Assembly (NCBI GenBank): GCA_964612065.1
Contig: CAZTCD010000047.1
Location: 1 to 31,328 of the forward strand
DNA from: JAKFYM01 sp964612065
Lineage (GTDB): Bacteria > Bdellovibrionota > UBA1018 > CAIPTA01
DNA length: 31,328 nt
Reading direction: 5' to 3'
Below, in pieces: positions 22,880 through 30,144 of this stretch (position 1 is its first letter; every line of letters begins with the position of its first letter). The notes below the pieces were generated by a model. The model saw only the letters and a list, made by a program, of their open reading frames with translations. It ran no database searches and was not told the DNA's origin. The position numbers were made by a program, and so were the translations under genes.

Positions 22880-23872
22880 TTGCGCCGCAGCCTGAAGGCA
22901 GTTCTTGTAGTTCTCGGTTCCCTTTCGCTGATGGAGGGGGCGGCACGGCTAGGCACGCCTTTGCTGGAAGCCCGCATTCCTTCTTTTTATTACCGCAAGG
23001 TGATGGGGGCGCTCCTGAAATCAGATCCAGTTTTTGTGTGGACGGGCAGGCCCGGAGCCGAAGCTCTGATCGAGAATCCGCTGGGCGAAAAAGTGGCTTA
23101 CAGGATCAATCAGAACGGATGGAGGGGAAGGGAATTCACTCCTCTTGCCCGGCCGGCGAATGCACTTCTTTTAGGTGATTCCTTCACCTTCGGTATCGGG
23201 GTTCAGGAAAAAGATCGCTATGGCGAAAGGCTGGAAGGCAAGATCAGCGGCCTGAACGTTTGGAGCTTTGCGCATATGGGCTATGCTCCCGATCAATACG
23301 CCCTGCTGGGGCTGCGCTGGATCACCGCTTTTCCCTGGGCTTTCGTGGCCATTCAGCTTTCCAATAATGATGTGCAAGACGTGGCCGGGCATATCTGGGG
23401 AAGAGTGGGAGGATCGGGCCTGCCTGCCACCCTTTCTCCCCCTCGATCGTATGCGTTTTTCTCCGGCGTTTCGCGAGCCTGGGATCTGGTGATGAGCTTT
23501 CTGGTGAGCGGCAGGCTGCGAGAGGAGCAGGCCAGGGAAGGGCTGGATCGTTTGCTTTTCTCTCTGGAGAAAACACTTCAGCTTGCCAATGAAAGGGCGA
23601 TTCCTGTGGTTCTTCTTCAGGCCAGCGATTGGGGCGAATGGGCCTACGGCAAAAAGATCGCTGAAGATTATCGGGCCGGTGTGGCCCTTTTGGCGTCGAA
23701 ATACGGGGCGGAGCTGATCGAGGCAGGGAAGGATTTTAAATCAGAGCTGTTACCCAAGCCGGATCTGCATTGGACTTCCGCCACCCATGAGCGAGTGGCG
23801 GAAGCGATTTATAGCCGAATCAAATCTCTGCCAGCATTTCAGCCGGCCAAGAAGTTGAAACGATCCAGGTGA
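22880..23872 (+). CDS. SGNH/GDSL-type hydrolase, membrane-anchored or exported
   Basis: This 330-aa protein starts at a TTG with AGGTGAG 6 nt upstream, inside the 3' end of the PLD gene. A hydrophobic N-terminus (about 5-20) could be a signal or anchor. The nucleophile elbow is LLLGDSFTFGIG (G99, D100, S101) and the catalytic pair is DLHW (D295, H297). SNNDV (around 163) provides the block III Asn. Such enzymes remove acyl or acetyl groups from lipids or polysaccharides. Coupling to a PLD-like enzyme suggests joint action on an envelope or prey/host lipid or polymer; this is inference. Confidence 0.88.
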   Translation: MRRSLKAVLVVLGSLSLMEGAARLGTPLLEARIPSFYYRKVMGALLKSDPVFVWTGRPGAEALIENPLGEKVAYRINQNGWRGREFTPLARPANALLLGDSFTFGIGVQEKDRYGERLEGKISGLNVWSFAHMGYAPDQYALLGLRWITAFPWAFVAIQLSNNDVQDVAGHIWGRVGGSGLPATLSPPRSYAFFSGVSRAWDLVMSFLVSGRLREEQAREGLDRLLFSLEKTLQLANERAIPVVLLQASDWGEWAYGKKIAEDYRAGVALLASKYGAELIEAGKDFKSELLPKPDLHWTSATHERVAEAIYSRIKSLPAFQPAKKLKRSR

Positions 23873-23894
23873 TTGAAGGGGCACCGGCCCTCGC

Positions 23895-25130
23895 TTAGAT
23901 CAGCAATCCTTCCGGCAGCAGCTTGCCGGTGCGGAATCGATCCGCGCTCATGCCGCTCAGATCGATGGTTTGGAATTTTCCTGTGTGCATCAGCTCGGCG
24001 AGCCCGCGGCCCGCGGCATAGCTCTGCATCGCGCCCCGGCCGGAATAGCCGTGGTTTTCGAAAACGTTGGAGAAGCCTTCCACTTTTCCGAGCACGCCCA
24101 TCTGATCCGGGCTCACTTCATAGAGGCCGGCCCAGCCGGTGAGGTGCTTTAGCTCCTCAAACTTTGTGCTGCGGTTGTAGAGCGGCATCCAGATCTTTTC
24201 CTGGAAGAAGCTTTCGCCGTCGTAGTTCAGGTTGAAGCCCGGTTTTTCTTCGTGGTCGGCATAGCCGCCGAGAATATTGGTGGCTTCCGGGTGAAAATAA
24301 ACGCCGGAGGGATCGATCATCATGCCGTAGTGGCTCAGATCGAAGCCGCGCACGTCGAAGATCGAAACTTGGCGGCGGAGAGCGTATACGGGGGTTTCAT
24401 AGCCAATCAGCTTGGCGAGGCGAGAGGCCCAGGGGCCAGCGGCGTTCACGATCTTTTTCCCCGTTACCGTTACGGTTTGCCCCGACATTTTCTGCGGCAC
24501 CGAAGGATCGCTTTCGTAAAAATCTTTAAGCTCGGTTTCATTTTTGGGCGGAATCAGCTCGCAAGTTACTTCCACGTGATCGGCCTTGGGAAGGCTCACG
24601 GCTTTTACGCGATGGCCTTCGAGAAATTCCACGCCAAGTTTGCGGGCTTCGTCTCGCAGGTGGTTCTTCAGAAGATTCGGATTGAAGAGGCCATCGAGGC
24701 TGGAAAATGTGGCCCCGGCAAGATCATCCACTTTGTCGATAAAGGGGGCATGTTCCTGCAAGCGCTGCACGCTCCAAACTTCTGCGCCGATGCCGTGCTT
24801 ATCCTGCAGAAACTTCACGCGCTTCTGGGCGCGATCCCAGGAGTCGGGTTGGCACATCCAGAGATAGCCACAGGCGCGGTAGCCGGTTAGCTCGGGATTT
24901 TTGGCGTAAAAATCGATAGAGGCCCGGGCAAGCTGCACGTTGATGTCCTGATCCCAGGTGGCGCGTGCGCCTCCAGCGTTGAGCTCGGAGGAGGAGAGGC
25001 GGCCCGCGAGATCGGCATCGATCACGGCAATGCTGCCCGCGGCGCCGAGGTTGGCTAGGTGATAGGCAGTGCTGGAGCCCATAAGGCCGGCGCCGATGAT
25101 CAGAGTGTCGAACTCACGAGTGTTGGCCAT
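23895..25130 (-). CDS. DAO-family FAD-dependent oxidoreductase
   Basis: This 411-aa protein has the Rossmann dinucleotide motif GAGLMG (13-18) and an acidic residue at the end of the second strand (AVIDADLAGR). The substrate domain and C-terminal GYSGRGAMQSYAAGRGLAELM place it in the D-amino acid oxidase/sarcosine oxidase/glycine oxidase superfamily. Such enzymes oxidise secondary or primary amines of amino acids, giving imino acids and H2O2 or passing electrons on. Exact substrate is unclear; FOXRED1-type and sarcosine oxidase-like proteins are the nearest in layout. No signal peptide is seen. It is convergent with the SGNH gene and 77 nt downstream of the L,D-transpeptidase-like gene. Confidence 0.9.
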   Translation of the reverse strand: MANTREFDTLIIGAGLMGSSTAYHLANLGAAGSIAVIDADLAGRLSSSELNAGGARATWDQDINVQLARASIDFYAKNPELTGYRACGYLWMCQPDSWDRAQKRVKFLQDKHGIGAEVWSVQRLQEHAPFIDKVDDLAGATFSSLDGLFNPNLLKNHLRDEARKLGVEFLEGHRVKAVSLPKADHVEVTCELIPPKNETELKDFYESDPSVPQKMSGQTVTVTGKKIVNAAGPWASRLAKLIGYETPVYALRRQVSIFDVRGFDLSHYGMMIDPSGVYFHPEATNILGGYADHEEKPGFNLNYDGESFFQEKIWMPLYNRSTKFEELKHLTGWAGLYEVSPDQMGVLGKVEGFSNVFENHGYSGRGAMQSYAAGRGLAELMHTGKFQTIDLSGMSADRFRTGKLLPEGLLI

Positions 25131-25207
25131 GGGGAGTATTTACCCCGGAAAACGGGCGGAGGGAAAAAGAAAAGCGGGGGGAAAGAACGGGCTTAAGGCG
25201 GAAAAGC

Positions 25208-26101
25208 TTACTTCTGCTGCTCTTCCGTAACGATCTTATAGTGCCCGTTCCGCTCCTGGATATAGAGGTTCTTCTGGGATACCCCGCTATAGGCCGGCTT
25301 TCCGTTCGGGAAGGTGCTTTCATAGTGCTGGGTGAAGGTGATGAGGTCGTACTTCTCGTGGAAGAAGTACTTCACATCGGAGGCGGTCACCTTGATCGTG
25401 TCGTAGGTTTTGTTGAGGTTCGCTTTGTACTTGGCGAACTCGTTGCGGTTACGGCCGGCGGCTTGCGGGATGTATTCGTCGGCATAGCTTTCAATATAGG
25501 CCGCAAGATCTTTATTGCTCCAGGCGTTGAGCCAGTTCTGGAAAAATTCCTTGGCTTTGGCCAGGCGGGGCGCGGTTTTCACCGCTTCGAAGTCCCGCGT
25601 GATGATGATCTTGGTGTTCTTGATCTTCACGTTCTCGGCCACTTCGGCCACGTTTTCGTTGTCGGTAACCACGCAGCCGAGGGAATCGAAGGGGCGCTCG
25701 AGGCGGGAAGGATCGTCGGTGCCGTGGAGCAGGATCTGGTTGCCGGTCTTGCGGCCGTGGTTGTCCATGGAATTGGGATAGCTGATGTAGAGAGCGAGAG
25801 GGCCGAACTTTTTCTGCGTGGGGATCTTTTGATAGAGGAATTCGTAGATCCCTTCGGGGGTTTTTTCGTCGCCTTCCCAGAGCTTGTCGCCATTGCTTTT
25901 GCCAAAAGTGGCTCTGTAGGTTTTGAGCACCTGGTAGGAGCCTTCGCCGTAGTTCGCGAGGTGAATCTTGTTCGTTTTCTTGTCCACGAACACGATGGGA
26001 TCCGTGAGTCCTGTGATGATGGATTGGGCTTCTGCTTTTGGGCACGAAAATGAAGTGAGGGCGAGCCCCAGGGAAAGAGCTAAGGCTTTGATTTTTTTCA
26101 T
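25208..26101 (-). CDS. Csd6/Pgp2-like L,D-transpeptidase-fold protein with C-terminal NTF2-like domain
   Basis: This 297-aa exported protein (signal peptide ending AEA-Q near residue 25) has a YkuD/L,D-transpeptidase catalytic domain (about 33-172) with H126 in ILLHGTDD and the nucleophile C143 in FDSLGCVV. An NTF2/SnoaL-like domain follows (about 183-293). This two-domain layout is that of Helicobacter Csd6 and Campylobacter Pgp2, L,D-carboxypeptidases that trim peptidoglycan tetrapeptides and set helical cell shape. Compared with Csd6 the N-terminal dimerisation region looks short. Either carboxypeptidase or cross-linking activity is possible in the periplasm. It is divergent from the glycosyltransferase operon. 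Confidence 0.9.
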   Translation of the reverse strand: MKKIKALALSLGLALTSFSCPKAEAQSIITGLTDPIVFVDKKTNKIHLANYGEGSYQVLKTYRATFGKSNGDKLWEGDEKTPEGIYEFLYQKIPTQKKFGPLALYISYPNSMDNHGRKTGNQILLHGTDDPSRLERPFDSLGCVVTDNENVAEVAENVKIKNTKIIITRDFEAVKTAPRLAKAKEFFQNWLNAWSNKDLAAYIESYADEYIPQAAGRNRNEFAKYKANLNKTYDTIKVTASDVKYFFHEKYDLITFTQHYESTFPNGKPAYSGVSQKNLYIQERNGHYKIVTEEQQK

Positions 26102-26168
26102 CTATGTTCAGATTAGGAAAGGGGGGAGCTTTTGTCAAACCTGGAGGGCTGAGGTAGGTTCATGGGGA

Positions 26169-27284
26169 ATGAGAAAAAGTAGGCTACTTTTGATGGCGGC
26201 GGTATTGAGCGCCGGGTTAGCGCTCGGTAGCGTGAAAAAGGCGCGTGGCTTGGAGAGCCCTGATTTCAAGGTGTTCTATACGGCGGCCCGCCACGCGCTG
26301 GTAGATCCCGAGAATATTTATCGCATAAGCCCGGACCGTTACCTGTATCCGCCATCCACCGCACTCCTGTTAACGCCCTTCGCCTTTTCGGATTTTTATC
26401 CCTTGCACCAATGGAGCTGGCACACGCTTCTGGCTGTGATTCTTTTTGCTTTGTCGTCGATATCGGGAGCAGCTCTAGCCGCGATGGCGGTGCTCACCCG
26501 CTATCTGGCGATCACCTTCAACTATGGGCAGATCAATCTCGTGGTGATCGGGCTGATGGCTTTCGCGGGTTATAGTGGGATGCGTGGGAGGTGGATGGGT
26601 GGTGGAGTGTTATGGGCTCTCGCTTCGGGATTGAAAGTATACCCTTTTGCCTTCGGGCCTGTGTTTTTAACGCGCGCACGCTGGAAAGCCTGGGCGGGTG
26701 CCTTGCTTCTGGCGGCACTTTTTGCTCTTGCTCCGTTTGTAATTTTCGGGCCTGCATTGGGCGCTCAGCTTTACAGGGAATTTTTAGTGGCTCTTGGCAA
26801 TAAAGGCTTGCCGCTTCATTCCCATAACCAGAGCATCTCGGCCTTTCTGCAGAGAGTGTTCAGCAATCAGGAATTTTATCTCCATGCCGTGGGGCCGATG
26901 CGCTGGGGCGTGCTCGATCTGAGCCCTTCGCTGCTGAGGGGGATTGCCGTGGTGATCGGTGCCTCCCTTGCTCTTGCCTCCTGGCTTCGGGCCTGGAAAA
27001 GAGGGTTGGATCCGGCTTCGGCTCTTTCCGCCGGGGCTTTCTCGATCCTCTTTCTCTCCCATATCGTGTGGAAAGATTATCTTCTGCTTCTCTATTTTCC
27101 GCTACGTGAGCTGTTTGCCTCTCTGGGCAAGAAGCAAGCTTGGGCGCTCGGCATCGGAATCGTGCTTCTGATCACCTCTTCCTCCCCCGATCTCGTGGGG
27201 GCACCCTTGGCCACCCGGATGGACGCCGCCAGTATTCATTTGTGGGCGGCTGGGCTAGTATGGGCGGTGTGGTGGAAAAAATGA
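26169..27284 (+). CDS. GT87-family (DUF2029) membrane glycosyltransferase
   Basis: This roughly 371-aa polytopic protein has about nine to ten membrane segments. The short motif ESPDFKVFYTAARHALVDP near the N-terminus is the GT87 signature with acidic residues facing the periplasm. NIYRISPDRYLYPPSTALLL follows and is also typical. GT87 enzymes transfer mannose or other sugars from polyprenyl-phosphate sugars outside the inner membrane. I start the gene at 26169 because the 67 residues of the longer frame before it overlap the divergent gene and look non-coding. The ribosome-binding site is GAGGTAGG, 11 nt upstream. It overlaps the GT2 gene by ATGA and opens a three-gene glycan operon. Confidence 0.85.
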   Translation: MRKSRLLLMAAVLSAGLALGSVKKARGLESPDFKVFYTAARHALVDPENIYRISPDRYLYPPSTALLLTPFAFSDFYPLHQWSWHTLLAVILFALSSISGAALAAMAVLTRYLAITFNYGQINLVVIGLMAFAGYSGMRGRWMGGGVLWALASGLKVYPFAFGPVFLTRARWKAWAGALLLAALFALAPFVIFGPALGAQLYREFLVALGNKGLPLHSHNQSISAFLQRVFSNQEFYLHAVGPMRWGVLDLSPSLLRGIAVVIGASLALASWLRAWKRGLDPASALSAGAFSILFLSHIVWKDYLLLLYFPLRELFASLGKKQAWALGIGIVLLITSSSPDLVGAPLATRMDAASIHLWAAGLVWAVWWKK

Positions 27285-28147
27285 GCCGGGAAAAACTTCC
27301 TCTTACCGCTCTCATTATCGCGCGCAATGAAGAGGCCCTGATCGGGCGCTGCGTGCGCTCGGCCTGGTTTTGCGAGGAGATCGTGGTGGTGGACGCCATG
27401 AGCACGGATCGCACCGCCGAGATTGCTGCGGGCGCGGGAGCCCGGGTGGAGAAGCGGGCGTGGACCGGCTTTGGCGACCAAAGAAACTTTTCGCTTTCCC
27501 AGGCCAAGCACGATTGGGTGCTGGTGCTTGATGCCGACGAAGCCACCACTCCCGGGCTCGAGGATTGGCTCCGCAATTTCTTCGCCGCCGGGCGCGAGAA
27601 ACAAAACCAGTTCGGATTCAAGATCCGCCGCGCGGAATATTTCTTGGGCCAGCAGATCCACGGCGCCTGCTGGAATCCGAGCTTTCAGGATCGCTTCTTC
27701 CGCCGCGATAAGGCCAAATACGTGGGCGTGATCCACGAATATCCCGTGGCAGAAGGCGGGTTCGTGCGCGCGCCTGACTCCGCCTATATCGAGCACAATC
27801 CGAACGTGACCGTGGAGAGCTTCTTCGACAAAATGAACCGCTACACCACGATCGAAGCGCGCGATCGGTTTGAATCCGGGCAGCGCACGAATATCCCGCA
27901 TCTCTGCGTGGTTTTTTTCAGCACCTTCCTGAAGAATTTTTTCTACTACAAGGCTTACCAGGACGGGGTGCACGGCTTCGTGATCTCGATGATGGAAGCG
28001 GTTTCCCGAACCGTGCGCCACATCAAGCTCTGGCAAATTCAGAGATTGCACGCTGAGGGGCGGGCTTCTTCTTTGCCTGATCCACGAGCCGCCATGGAGC
28101 TCGCAGCTTCGCAGAACCGTAAGCTCGAAGCGGTGGATAAGGTGTGA
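27281..28147 (+). CDS. GT2-family glycosyltransferase (WaaE/KdtX-like)
   Basis: This 288-aa cytoplasmic or membrane-associated enzyme has a GT-A fold. ALIIARNEEALIGRCVRSA starts the nucleotide-binding domain, STDRT follows and the metal-binding DxD is D84-A-D86 in LVLDADEA. The region FQDRFFRRDKAKYVGVIHEY is characteristic of the WaaE/KdtX lipopolysaccharide core beta-1,4-glucosyltransferase group. I place the start at the ATG overlapping the GT87 stop (ATGA) with GGTGG upstream; an ATG at 27260 is an alternative. The stop overlaps the GT9 start as GTGA. Probable role: lipopolysaccharide core or related glycan assembly. Confidence 0.9.
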   Translation: MSREKLPLTALIIARNEEALIGRCVRSAWFCEEIVVVDAMSTDRTAEIAAGAGARVEKRAWTGFGDQRNFSLSQAKHDWVLVLDADEATTPGLEDWLRNFFAAGREKQNQFGFKIRRAEYFLGQQIHGACWNPSFQDRFFRRDKAKYVGVIHEYPVAEGGFVRAPDSAYIEHNPNVTVESFFDKMNRYTTIEARDRFESGQRTNIPHLCVVFFSTFLKNFFYYKAYQDGVHGFVISMMEAVSRTVRHIKLWQIQRLHAEGRASSLPDPRAAMELAASQNRKLEAVDKV

Positions 28148-29202
28148 CTCCTCCGTTGCGCATCCTTCTGGCCAAGCGAAGAGCCCTTGGCGATACCATG
28201 CTGATGAGCGGAACTTTTGAGCTGCTGCGATCGGCTTGTCCCGCTGCAGAGTTCTATGCCCTTGTTCCCGCGGCCTTTGCCGGAGCGCTGGAGGGAAATC
28301 CCGCGATCAAAAAGGTGTTCACCTACGAGAGCGGATTTTTTTCTCTGGCCCGCTCGATACGCTCCCTCCATCTCGATCATTTCGTGCAGCTGCATGCCTC
28401 TCCCAGCCAGCGCTGGCTGGCTCGCTTCTCGGGTGCAGGGAAGGTGCATTGGTCGGTGCAGAATAATGAAACAGAAAAGGCGTATGGAAAGCACCCGAAC
28501 GCCCTGGAGTGGGACGCCTTCTTTCTGCGATCTGTTTTTGGCGACAGCATTGCGATTCCAGCTCCGGTGCCCAGGATTCATCTCACCGCTACGGAGCTTG
28601 CCGAGGGACGGGATTACTGGAAACGATTGGGCGCTGTGCCCGAGAAGGTGGTGTTTTTCGGGCTCGGAGCTTCCAGGCCCACGAAGCGCTGGCCGCCGGC
28701 GCATTTTGCCCGTCTGGCGGAATTGCTCCGCGACCGCTTAGAGCTCACTCCGGCTTTTATCACCGGGCCCGGAGAGGAAGAGGAAGCTTTCACCGCGCAG
28801 GTGCTCGATCAGATGCGGGCGCGAGGCCTTCGCTCTATGGGGAGCCAGGGCAAGGGAGACTTTTTTCATGGCACGGGATTATCCGTGAGGCGTCTGGCTG
28901 CCGTGCTCTCCGCAGTGCGATGCTATGTGGGAAATGATTCCGGCCCCAAGCATCTCGCGGTGGCCGCGGGCATTCCCACCTTCACTTTTTATGGCCCGGA
29001 GGATCCGGAGGAATGGCATCCCTATCCGAAGGCCGCGCATCCGGTGTTCTTTCAGCCCGGTCTCGATTGCCGCAGGGAAGACGGAGGCCGCTGGTGCGGG
29101 CTGCAGGAGTGCGACCTTCGGGGTGGGGATAGGCACCGCTGTATGGTGGGGATCGATCCTTTGGATGTATTGACGGCGCTACGTAAAGATTTGGGTCTAT
29201 AA
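28144..29202 (+). CDS. GT9-family glycosyltransferase (ADP-heptose:LPS heptosyltransferase type)
   Basis: This 352-aa protein starts at GTG overlapping the GT2 stop. The GT9 N-terminal domain begins LRILLAKRRALGDTMLMSG. The C-terminal domain holds FFGLGASRPTKRWPPAHFA and the family signature CYVGNDSGPKHLAVAAGIPT, followed by FTFYGPEDPEEWHPY. These bind the ADP-sugar. Family members add heptose to the lipopolysaccharide inner core at the inner face of the membrane. A C-terminal cysteine cluster (LDCRREDGGRWCGLQECD, then HRC) is common in heptosyltransferases. With GT87 and GT2 it forms a surface-glycan operon. A MITE-like insertion lies 24 nt downstream. Confidence 0.93.
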   Translation: MTPPLRILLAKRRALGDTMLMSGTFELLRSACPAAEFYALVPAAFAGALEGNPAIKKVFTYESGFFSLARSIRSLHLDHFVQLHASPSQRWLARFSGAGKVHWSVQNNETEKAYGKHPNALEWDAFFLRSVFGDSIAIPAPVPRIHLTATELAEGRDYWKRLGAVPEKVVFFGLGASRPTKRWPPAHFARLAELLRDRLELTPAFITGPGEEEEAFTAQVLDQMRARGLRSMGSQGKGDFFHGTGLSVRRLAAVLSAVRCYVGNDSGPKHLAVAAGIPTFTFYGPEDPEEWHPYPKAAHPVFFQPGLDCRREDGGRWCGLQECDLRGGDRHRCMVGIDPLDVLTALRKDLGL

Positions 29203-29217
29203 AATCCTATAGATATT

Positions 29218-29226
29218 AATTGGTTA
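29218..29226 (+). repeat. Left 9-bp direct repeat of the MITE-like element
   Basis: AATTGGTTA occurs here and again at 29383-29391, one copy on each side of the 156-bp inverted-repeat element. Its position is that of a target-site duplication. Confidence 0.55.
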
Positions 29227-29382
29227 ATAACTGGCCCCCTTGCCTGTTGATGAACCCAAGCTAAGAGCCTGGGAGAGCTGGTCTTTTCCAGCTTCACCCG
29301 AAAAACTCCATCACAGCCGCTACAGCCCGTTAATTTCGAAAGAGAATTCACTAAGCCGTCAACAGGCAAGGGGGCCAGCTAG
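29227..29382. mobile_element. MITE-like non-autonomous element, 156 bp
   Basis: CTGGCCCCCTTGCCTGTTGA (29231-29250) recurs as its exact reverse complement at 29359-29378, a perfect 20-bp inverted repeat. Four further bases on each outer side (ATAA left, CTAG right) are partly complementary. Immediately outside are 9-bp direct repeats. The interior has no coding frame but holds an AGCTGG/CCAGCT hairpin around TCTTTT (29276-29293). These are the marks of a MITE mobilised in trans by a transposase making 9-bp duplications. No transposase gene is in the window and I saw no second copy here, so the family is unknown. Confidence 0.65.
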
Positions 29383-29391
29383 AATTGGTTA
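29383..29391 (+). repeat. Right 9-bp direct repeat of the MITE-like element
   Basis: Second copy of AATTGGTTA, matching 29218-29226 exactly. The symmetric spacing of 4 nt to each 20-bp inverted repeat supports a target duplication rather than chance. Confidence 0.55.
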
Positions 29392-29419
29392 CGGACCCAA
29401 TTCCCCGACTTAAATGGTC

Positions 29420-29448
29420 TTGTAATTGGGATTGCTCTGCCATAGTAT
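29420..29448 (+). promoter_or_regulatory. Promoter of the exported protein gene at 29485
   Basis: TTGTAA (29420-29425) and TAGTAT (29443-29448) are separated by 17 nt and each matches four of six sigma-70 consensus bases. The start would fall near 29455, giving a leader of about 30 nt. The MITE-like element ends about 40 nt upstream and could influence this promoter. Confidence 0.45.
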
Positions 29449-29484
29449 GCGCCACCCCTGGAAATGATCCTTTTGGAGTTTCCT

Positions 29485-30093
29485 ATGTCGATCGCCGTGA
29501 TCTTACTTTCGGTTCTTCTTCCCTCCAGCCTCCAGGCGGCCCAGCCAGTTTTTATTCCTGCCGCCAAAAGCCCTGATCATTGCGAGACCGCCGTAAAAGC
29601 GATCGCCGGTGAGTGGACCCAGTGCAAGGTGCAGAACCTGAAGAGCGATTCCACCGAAGCCCGCCCGGCCGTGGATCTAGAGGAACTAGAAAAAGCTCTC
29701 GCCGCCAAACCCATCGTGATCCAGGCCAAGGTGAACGCCCAATTGAAGATCGGCAACAAAACCTTCCAGCAGAAAACGGCCTCTCTCGTTCTCCCGGAGC
29801 TATCTTCCGGAGAGGTGATCTGGTTCGGCCGCGATAATTTCGCCGCCCCCAAGAACGATCTCACCAAGAAAAACGGCTTTCATGTAGACCATAAGCTGAA
29901 AGAGCTCAGCTGCGTGGCCGACGGCACCGCCTATCGCTACCAGGGCGTGGAGAAGGCCGACGGCTCGAGGAAGTTCGTGGCTCTCTACAAGGGGGTGCGT
30001 GACGGCAAGCCTCTTCTCTACGTGGCTGGCAATACGCACAATGGGATGACTCAGTTCGCCCTTCTCTGCGAAAGCTTCCGCGCCAAGCCTTGA
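29485..30093 (+). CDS. Exported protein of unknown function
   Basis: This 202-aa protein begins with a signal peptide (MSIAVILLSVLLPSSLQAA). I chose the ATG at 29485, with GGAG 6 nt upstream, over one at 29464 that lacks a good site. The mature chain starts QPVFIPAAKSPDHCETAVKAI and has four cysteines (HC, QC, SC, LC) that could form two disulfides. The pattern GYxxxAPGKADG-like (YRYQGVEKADGSRKFVALYKGV) and the final QFALLCESF suggest a single beta-rich domain. I recognise no family. It has its own promoter and is probably not part of the preceding glycosyltransferase operon. Confidence 0.75.
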   Translation: MSIAVILLSVLLPSSLQAAQPVFIPAAKSPDHCETAVKAIAGEWTQCKVQNLKSDSTEARPAVDLEELEKALAAKPIVIQAKVNAQLKIGNKTFQQKTASLVLPELSSGEVIWFGRDNFAAPKNDLTKKNGFHVDHKLKELSCVADGTAYRYQGVEKADGSRKFVALYKGVRDGKPLLYVAGNTHNGMTQFALLCESFRAKP

Positions 30094-30144
30094 AGCAGGC
30101 GGAAAGCCCTGGCCCGCGCGGCCAAATCCCCCTAAAATCCCGGA

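Noticed and set aside
25968..26168. N-terminal extension of the GT87 gene
   Set aside because: These 67 codons overlap the divergent Csd6-like gene start and lack membrane or GT87 features; the conserved protein begins at 26169.
29227..29382. Integron attC site or intrinsic terminator
   Set aside because: The 7-bp core sites of attC are not present at the ends, and a 108-nt separation of the arms with no T-run does not fit a terminator. Flanking 9-bp direct repeats favour a transposed element.
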